A DNA stretch of 35,469 nt. Origin: a virus. Where the stretch lies: the IMG/VR virus record IMGVR_UViG_3300035698_016380, positions 1 to 35,469 of that record. One strand, 5' to 3'. This document shows, piece by piece, positions 26,422 to 33,400 of the stretch; within the stretch, counting starts at the first letter, position 1, and each line of letters begins with the position of its first letter. The translations under genes were made by a program, and so were the position numbers. The notes beneath the pieces are model-generated. The model was not told where the DNA came from. It saw only the letters and a program-made list of their open reading frames with translations, and did not search any database.

Positions 26422-26835
26422 TTAAAAAACCTCTAAAACGGTAAGGTGGAATCCTTTATAGCTGTCCATTTCATTCATGAACCGTGTAAACGTATCGCCA
26501 GAATTAAGAACTGCTCGCTGCCGGCCCAATACACCCCAGTTACGGGCCAGGATTATGCATCCCTTGGTATGCTCGACTTTGTTGCCTGCGTGGAATAGAA
26601 CGTGATCACGGCCGGGCACATCCTTGACTTCAAAAGTTTCGCTGTATTTGGGAGATACGATCCGGTGGCACCAATATTGCTGGGCTGGGATTGAGGATTT
26701 GTTCTGCTCATTTTCGAAATCGGGCGGTTCGAGGGTGACGCAGAAGACTCTCTTTTGAATCTTGAGCGCCCCAAATGTGCCAAATTGGGATTCTTCGAGC
26801 CTGACCAATTCTACAACTGGGTATAAATCTTTCAT
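26422..26835 (-). CDS. DUF5675 family protein
   Basis: 137 residues from ATG 26835 (AGGTGGAGATT). ELVRLEESQFGTFGALKIQK, CVTLEPPDFENEQN, IPAQQYWCHRIVSPKYSETF, then GRDHVLFHAGNKVEHTKGCI and LTVLEVF. The LFHAGN...T.GCI segment places a His and a Cys as in DUF5675 and recalls the catalytic His/Cys of L,D-transpeptidases. DUF5675 genes are frequent in phage lysis regions. A peptidoglycan role is inference. Confidence 0.8.
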   Translation of the reverse strand: MKDLYPVVELVRLEESQFGTFGALKIQKRVFCVTLEPPDFENEQNKSSIPAQQYWCHRIVSPKYSETFEVKDVPGRDHVLFHAGNKVEHTKGCIILARNWGVLGRQRAVLNSGDTFTRFMNEMDSYKGFHLTVLEVF

Positions 26836-26857
26836 AATCTCCACCTGTGTTTACCTT

Positions 26858-26885
26858 AACATACACACACTATCCAAAAAGTCAA
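26858..26885 (-). promoter_or_regulatory. leftward promoter of the lysis cassette
   Basis: Minus strand -35 TTGACT (26880-26885), 16-base spacer, -10 TATGTT (26858-26863), upstream of the DUF5675 gene. The -35 follows the stop of the XhlA-like gene by two bases. Confidence 0.6.
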
Positions 26886-26887
26886 GG

Positions 26888-27103
26888 CTATTCTACGATT
26901 TTAATTATGCCGCATATCGCCGCCACGCAAGCAGCCGCAATTGTTCGGAATCCCCATACCAGCCACACAATATCCCTTTTCATTGGCACGATAGCGGTAG
27001 CCACATCCTTGACCATTTTGTGTGTTTCGATCTGGGCCTCCGCCAGCATCTCGTCTCTCAGTTTGGGACTCTTAATTTTCATGTACGATTCTTTTGAAAT
27101 TTC
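26888..27103 (-). CDS. XhlA-like small membrane protein
   Basis: 71 residues from ATG 27103 (GAGGTATTAAA). MEISKESYMKIKSPKLRDEM, LAEAQIETHKMVKDVATAIV, WLVWGFRTIAAACVAAICG, IIKIVE. A helical, possibly coiled N-terminal half and one C-terminal transmembrane helix, the layout of XhlA-type lysis accessory proteins. The sequence similarity is only general. Confidence 0.55.
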   Translation of the reverse strand, partial: EISKESYMKIKSPKLRDEMLAEAQIETHKMVKDVATAIVPMKRDIVWLVWGFRTIAAACVAAICGIIKIVE

Positions 27104-27107
27104 CATT

Positions 27108-29015
27108 TTAATACCTCGATTCAAAGAACGTGCGTGTGTACGGATCGGAATAAAATTTAATCCCCTGGATATGAAACGGGTACTCGTTGCCATATCCCAC
27201 GATTAGATCATTGCCGATCACATAGCTTCCGTCGAAGTTTACAGCATCTCGCCAAGTCCATGTTGTCCCGTGCAGAAATCCTATTTGATACTTTTCCTGT
27301 GCGCCATCAAGAAAGCCCCAACGGATAATAACTGTGTCAGTTTCCCCACATTCAATCGGAGTAGCAACGTAACAAGCGGATGAACCGTCATAAGTTGACC
27401 AGTATATCGAATCTGCTATATTATAAAGAGACAACAGGGAGTATGTTTCTGAGTCGGCTACCCATAAGACAGGGTACAGGGTGTTTGTTGCAGTGCTTGC
27501 CCTGCTATAGCCGGGTGTCACCTTGCAAACCATCGCCCCCTTACCCGCAAGCAGCGCTTTTGTCGCAGCGTCCATCGTAAAAGTCGTGGCGCCAGCCATT
27601 GTCGTTCGGACTGTGCCGTGTTCTACTACAGAAACATCATCTACGGTTCCGGCGAAAGAAGCATCTCCGTAAAACCCCAAAAATCCCGCGTGAACATTGT
27701 CCTTCCAAATCTGATAAACATAAGGTGAGCCGCTTGAAGAAACCCTTTTGTATGTTCCACCATCACCAGTATAGACAAAGAAATAGCCAGTATCCCGCAC
27801 AAGAGTTAATGATGTTCTATAAACCTTGTCTTCGACGCCACCTATATTCTGCAAAAGATAACTCGCAGTCCCCGCGATTTTCTGTGCCTTCCCCGTAAGA
27901 CTTCCTGCCGTTGCTTGAGGTGCCCAGCCGGTTCCCTCTATCCAGTTATCAAAAGTGACCGGAAACACCTTATCCCCCGCATCCAGAAGTCCTACACCTG
28001 TAGTTGTCGCGTTAAAGTAGGTTCCCGCAACATTATCCGGCGAACCCGCAGAAATAAAGTCACCGTCTGTTCTAAGCGATATGAGATAGCAATTACCAAT
28101 CGTGAGCAGGCCCGTTGCCATTTCTCCCGCGTCGTCTGTAACAACGTCGAAAGTTCCGTCCGTGACAAGCTCCGCACCCTCGTCCACGCCGTCATTGTCG
28201 ATGTAGGAAGTTGGAAATGCACCGATTTTAAGCTGTGCAGCATCGACTATGATCGATCCCGTAGCACCGGTTTCAATCGTACCAAAAGTTGTGGTCATAG
28301 CTGGAAATATTTGAACTGTTAAAGCATCACCATCAATATTACTTGTAACCACCCATAGTCTCCACCAAATACCAACGCTTTCAACACCATAAGCTCCTGA
28401 GCCAACTCGTTGATCTAATGCACCAGTTTTTGTATTTAACTGTATTGCTTCCTGTGTTGGACTGGCCCCGTTAGAGGTCTTAAGTTGAAATTCTGGAAAC
28501 CTTGCTTCGTTATCATCCTTTAAAATATAAAAAGATTGGCAAAAAGTCTCAGCGGTAGTGGAAATAGACAGTGACTGTTCTCGCCTTTCAAAACCACCAT
28601 TTGAGTCTATTATGGTATATGCAGCATTTATAACTCCATCTATTCCGGTTTCGTTAGCCGTTGCCGCTGCGTCCGGTGTTCCGGTTTCCCAAATAGCCTC
28701 ATCAAAATTCCTGCTCTGCAAGAGGATATTCGCCGCTGCGCCCCACAATGGAACGCCAGCCGCTTCGAGTGGAGTTGTATTAATTGCGAGAGTCTGCATT
28801 ACGCCGTCTTCGTCAATATAAGTGACGTTGGTTCCGGTATACGCAGTCGTCGCATCCCCCAGCCCGCCCTTGGAGTCAGATGTCCCGGTGGAGAAATTCA
28901 GGTCTATCCGGCTTTGGGGATTGGATTTATTGCCGTAGTGATTACCCGCCAGTACCGGTGAAAGGGTGAGCATGACAATCAGGGCGGTGGCTAACAGTGA
29001 TCTAAATAATTTCAT
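27108..29015 (-). CDS. secreted-type tail fibre / appendage-like protein
   Basis: 635 residues beginning with a signal peptide (MKLFRSLLATALIVMLTLSP then VLAGN). The body is rich in Gly, Thr, Ser and Asp. Around 95-270 it has the NILLQSRNFDEAIWETG block typical of phage carbohydrate-binding and fibre modules, and the C-terminus (GAMVCKVTPGYSRA, NLYNIADS) looks like a LamG/concanavalin-type domain. Phage virion protein by neighbours and composition; the signal peptide is unusual for a fibre. GGATAGGAGACCCT precedes the ATG. Confidence 0.7.
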   Translation of the reverse strand: MKLFRSLLATALIVMLTLSPVLAGNHYGNKSNPQSRIDLNFSTGTSDSKGGLGDATTAYTGTNVTYIDEDGVMQTLAINTTPLEAAGVPLWGAAANILLQSRNFDEAIWETGTPDAAATANETGIDGVINAAYTIIDSNGGFERREQSLSISTTAETFCQSFYILKDDNEARFPEFQLKTSNGASPTQEAIQLNTKTGALDQRVGSGAYGVESVGIWWRLWVVTSNIDGDALTVQIFPAMTTTFGTIETGATGSIIVDAAQLKIGAFPTSYIDNDGVDEGAELVTDGTFDVVTDDAGEMATGLLTIGNCYLISLRTDGDFISAGSPDNVAGTYFNATTTGVGLLDAGDKVFPVTFDNWIEGTGWAPQATAGSLTGKAQKIAGTASYLLQNIGGVEDKVYRTSLTLVRDTGYFFVYTGDGGTYKRVSSSGSPYVYQIWKDNVHAGFLGFYGDASFAGTVDDVSVVEHGTVRTTMAGATTFTMDAATKALLAGKGAMVCKVTPGYSRASTATNTLYPVLWVADSETYSLLSLYNIADSIYWSTYDGSSACYVATPIECGETDTVIIRWGFLDGAQEKYQIGFLHGTTWTWRDAVNFDGSYVIGNDLIVGYGNEYPFHIQGIKFYSDPYTRTFFESRY

Positions 29016-29023
29016 AGGGTCTC

Positions 29024-29794
29024 CTATCCGCTACTCAGTGCCCGGGAATATTTGATTTCAATTTTGCTCGCGCCGATATCCTGTTCGTAATCATCGTCAC
29101 TGGCACCGCCATCTGCGTCTCGGTATAATTTCAAAGTTGCCGTTTCGCCGGCTGCAATCCCAGTTAGTGTGACTGCCGCAGACCAGGCCGTCGCAACCCT
29201 GTCGTATTGACTGTGAGTGCCCTCATCGATTTTCGACTCTACCGCGCTACCGTGTGCCTTAGAGAGTAGTTCCCCATCGGCTACAGAGCTACCCTGTAGG
29301 AAGAATGAGATGTCCTCTGCTGATGGCCCTGTGGCATTCGTAATCCATAAGATAACTCTATATGTGACCGTACCGCCAGTGAAATCCTTTGGAACCGGCC
29401 AGCTACAGTAGACGTCCTCATCGGCTGTCGGGCCAAAATTCCGGACCTCGACGCTATAAGTTGAGGTCAGGGTTGACAAAGCCTCTGGGCCGGATGCACC
29501 GTTCAGGCAGGCTCCGATATCGATTATATCGGTGTCTTTTATGGTGGTGAATACCGGGTCAGCGCTGGCCGCTCCGAGCAAAACTTGCCCCGCGGTGCCA
29601 ACAGTTATGGGAGTGACCGCACTCGTCCCCGATCCCACCATTACAGAGTGATCGGTGATTGTGAGTAGGCCTGTCCCGCCACCAGATACGCCCATAGCAG
29701 TGAGAATCCCATCAACGGTTGATCGGCACTGGGTGTCGGTAGCCCCGTATGCAATCAAAGAGAGCATCAGGATTAAAAGTAATAGTTTTCGCAT
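29024..29794 (-). CDS. secreted-type fibre-like protein
   Basis: 256 residues with a signal peptide (MRKLLLLILMLSLIAYG). Residues 36-85 carry the fibre-type repeat GGTGLLTITDHSVMVGSG, then GTAGQVLLGAASADPVFTT, seen in many phage tail fibres. The C-terminal half is beta-rich (TYSVEVRNFGPTADEDV, TVTYRVILWITNA). Coupled closely upstream of the 635-residue fibre-like gene. AAGGAGGGTAAC precedes the ATG. Confidence 0.7.
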   Translation of the reverse strand: MRKLLLLILMLSLIAYGATDTQCRSTVDGILTAMGVSGGGTGLLTITDHSVMVGSGTSAVTPITVGTAGQVLLGAASADPVFTTIKDTDIIDIGACLNGASGPEALSTLTSTYSVEVRNFGPTADEDVYCSWPVPKDFTGGTVTYRVILWITNATGPSAEDISFFLQGSSVADGELLSKAHGSAVESKIDEGTHSQYDRVATAWSAAVTLTGIAAGETATLKLYRDADGGASDDDYEQDIGASKIEIKYSRALSSG

Positions 29795-29804
29795 GTTACC
29801 CTCC

Positions 29805-30389
29805 TTAAATCCTTGACTGAATGAAGAATTGGACTGTCCATGTTTTGGAATTGGTGTTGAGCCATGTCAGGTCGATTACCTCGTCGGCCTCGCACGGAAC
29901 GACCTCTCCAGGCCCCCAGTTCTCGGTGATATCCTGGACACCGTTCATATCTTTTGAGTAAATTTTGGTGTCAAAAGACGAACTCCTGTCGCTGTCCCTG
30001 GCGATAACCAAGTCTTCGGATGTCGCTGACGCAGCGTTCAGATGGACTTCGAACCCGCAGAAATTATACGGAAACGGGCTCGTGAAAGCCGTCCGGAATG
30101 TGTCGCCCGTGGCGGTGGTCTCCGCCGTAAAACTCGAAAAGATATTAATCGAGTTGGTCGCCACGGCATGGATTCGCTTCAGTCCGTCGTAATTGTCCGT
30201 GCCCAAGAGATAAACGCAGTTGTATCTCGCAACCGAAGGCCCCGCGAGGAACCCATGCGCGTCACCCTGCAGGGTAATAATATTCTGCCCGTCCGGGCCG
30301 GTATCCCCAGCGTCAACAACGGCCTCAGCGTCCATGGCTTCATAGGTTCGCTTGGCACCTGAATAATAATAAGTTTCAATCGGTCTCAT
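29805..30389 (-). CDS. virion-type beta-rich protein
   Basis: 194 residues: MRPIETYYYSGAKRTYEAMD, DTGPDGQNIITLQGDAHGFL, then several Thr/Ser-rich strands and a C-terminal EVIDLTWLNTNSKTWTVQFF, QSRI. No signal peptide. It resembles small decoration or fibre-accessory proteins of tailed phages by composition and position; no named family. First gene after the promoter at 30415-30443; ATGGAGGTAAAAA upstream. Confidence 0.6.
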   Translation of the reverse strand: MRPIETYYYSGAKRTYEAMDAEAVVDAGDTGPDGQNIITLQGDAHGFLAGPSVARYNCVYLLGTDNYDGLKRIHAVATNSINIFSSFTAETTATGDTFRTAFTSPFPYNFCGFEVHLNAASATSEDLVIARDSDRSSSFDTKIYSKDMNGVQDITENWGPGEVVPCEADEVIDLTWLNTNSKTWTVQFFIQSRI

Positions 30390-30414
30390 TTTTTACCTCC
30401 ATTTTTTAAACATT

Positions 30415-30443
30415 AGTATATCACATTTCGGTGATATTTTCAA
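30415..30443 (-). promoter_or_regulatory. leftward promoter with inverted repeat in the spacer
   Basis: Minus strand -35 TTGAAA (30438-30443), 17-base spacer, -10 TATACT (30415-30420). The spacer and -10 contain ATATCAC-N6-GTGATAT (30418-30437), a perfect 7-bp inverted repeat, which is a likely operator. It is the only good promoter upstream of the fibre-like genes. Confidence 0.7.
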
Positions 30444-30447
30444 TGAT

Positions 30448-33400
30448 TTACCTTTTGAGAGCGTCCCTTAAAGTCAGCGGCTTTTTGGGTTCGGGTTCTC
30501 TCGGTTGATCGGATACTGGTGCCCTTTTGCGAGCACTCATTATTAATTTGTAAGCCCTTTGCGTGACCCCGTTGCGCTTCTCGGCCAAAACGTCCAGCTT
30601 CCTGCGCTTCTCTCTGGGGTGATCTTTTGAGGCGTATACCCGCCTGACCCTCACGTTGAGATTACTCAGGGCTACCCGAAACCGGTTCATCTGTTTTTTA
30701 GATCTGAGTTTACCCCTGTTTTTTTCCATTAATTCCCGGGCCTTTTTGAAATTGCCGATCCGCTTATAGGAATTGACTGTGCCGACAAGCTGATCGATCT
30801 CTCTCATGGCCTTGTAAAATCTGGTCGTGTATTTCGTATTCCGGCTGCCGCGGGCTTCCTTTATAAACCTGCCCACCATCGGATAATCGTCAATTTTCAG
30901 TGACGGGTCGGTCGGGAAATCCACAAATTGATGCGTCACGGTGTCAGTGATCCCGAGAATAAACATCCCAAATGTTGAGAAATATCCCTTGATTATGGCC
31001 TCTGCCCGCTTGGGTGGAACGCCCCACTTGCCAGCCAATTGAAGCGTTTTTGATGTCCAGGGTTCCTTGCGCTCCCCGGGGGTGAGTGCTTTCAGTCGCT
31101 CGGATTCAATCGGCCGTTTCGTGAAGAACGATTTATTCGCCCACTGTTCAATTATCGGTCGTGCCAACTGGGGGGTCGGGTTGAACGCAAATGTCTCACT
31201 GAGCGTGGCATTCACGAAATCGGCGAAGAAGCCAATCTCCTCATCTCCCATGGCGGTTTCGGCTGCAGCCTCGAATAGGGAGCTGAATATGGCTCCGACT
31301 TCGAAGGGCTTGGGAATCCGGTATTGCTTTTGGCCGATCCAGAAATGATAATACGTCCACTTATCCCAGTCTTCGAGTTTTTTCCAGCGGTCATCGTCCC
31401 TATTGGCGGCCCATAGCAATAACGAAGCGGCCGCGAGGGTAGCACCCTTCAAGGCAAACGATTTCGGATCAGCCTTACCGGCTCGACCTAATTTATAGAG
31501 GCCCTGCATTCTGGCATTCATGAAAGGCACCATCTGAATCAAGAATTGCACAGCGCCGGCATCTCCCCTCATTGTAAAATCGAGGATGTCCCGGGCGGTG
31601 AATGCCGCTTCAAGATGGGATTTCTGAGCTTTGATATCATTCACATACAGCGATACCCGGGCCGCATTTTCAGAAGCCGAGCCTATTTTCTCCCAGAAAT
31701 CAAGCAGTTTCTTAGGGGTGTCCAGTATATTATCGAGTACGCCCCGACCCTCTGTTTTAGTGATCCGCTTGATGAATTTCGCCAACGCCTGGGCGTCTTC
31801 AGCCTGCACGTAACTCGACCCGAACAGAGCCCCGGAGGCAGCCACTTTCACAAAGTCCTGATCTTCCCTCATGGATTTGACAATCCCACGGGCAGAATCG
31901 AGGAACGGTATGAACGATTTCGAAATGATGGCGGAATGGAGCGTATCCCTGAGCATATTAGCAATCCGGAACCCGGGGCCAAATGTCGCACCGTGGGTCA
32001 GCCATTGTTTTGAAGTCCGGAACGCTTTCATTATGAGATTGTCGAAATTCTGTTTGTTAATTCCGCTCATGGCGTTGAATAATTCCGGATCATTTACCCT
32101 GAAATACACCCGCTCGCCGTCGCGTTGAAATGACAGGATACTCCAGTCGTCCATTTGCCCGAACAGAGTTACCTGAGTTTTGCGTTCTGCGATATCGTAT
32201 TTACCCGGCCGGCTTGTGGCCCATTCCTCAGCGTCTTCCTTGCTATCAAACAGGCTTGAGGCCTTATCGGCACCCTCTTTTGTGGCGGCGAAGCGGGTCT
32301 GCGTCCGACTCCCAAGGATTCTGGTGAGCTCCTTTTTATCGACCTCTTCGATTACATTCGTTCCCAGCGAGTTGGATGAATCCACCGCCTCTGCCCGGGA
32401 CATATTTCTCATCGATTCGCTCACTAAGTGTGTCCAGTTGGTGACAATGTTCGTCAGCGGGTCGCCCAATTTCTGATCTTTACCCATCAGTCTCCGGATA
32501 CCGGCGTCAACCGTTCTCCAGCTCTGGCCCGGGGATCTCATGTATTCCTCTCGCGCGTCGGCGTTTTCGAAAATCCGGTAGAAGGGAACGTAAAAATGTT
32601 GCTCCCACTGGGCACGTTTCTCAGCGTTGATCAGACCAGCCTTGACCGCCAGGTCAAGAATGCCATTGTTGAACTCATTGAATTCACTGTGTAATTGCTC
32701 CCAAGATTTGTTCCCCTTGGGCTGGCCGACATCATTAAAAATCTCGTCCCTACGCTCTTTGGTGAGCCACTGTTCCTTGGTTCTCTCCTCACCTTTTACC
32801 GTGACAGTCTCGGTGTCGAGTTGTTCAGCCCTCTTGGCCGCAATCCAATATAACAGATTCTCCCCGTCAGATCCGAGCTTTTTGTACCATTCCAGGAATC
32901 CCTTGTGGCGAGTCTTGACGGTCATAGCCTTGCCGTCCCACTCCAGATTACCATGGCGCATAAACGTAGCCATCACGCCCGGTACGCCAGTCTCCAGTCT
33001 GTGGAGCATGTAAGCCGTGTCTCCCAGTTCGGTCTTGATCGGGTCGAGGCGGTCGAATATGCGGGTATAACGGTGATTCCAGGTGTCGATTACGCTGTCC
33101 ATAACCCGGCCGAGCCAATCTTTATCCTTGGCCCCGAACAGATCTTTTCTCCAGCCCTTCGACGGCTCAGGCTTGGTCTCTTTCACGCCGAGCTCTTTTC
33201 TAAGCGCCTTGACACCCTCAGTTTTTACCTTTTCGGGGAAGTGTTCTTCCAAAAATGCCTTCTGTTCCGGGGTGAGGATTCGCTTGGTAGCGAACTGTGG
33301 CATTCCCTCTCGCATGGCCTTGGATCGCATTTCTGGGGTTATGGGGAGGGAGTGGACGGGTATCCCAATATCCCTTTCGGAATTCAGAGTGTCAACTTCC

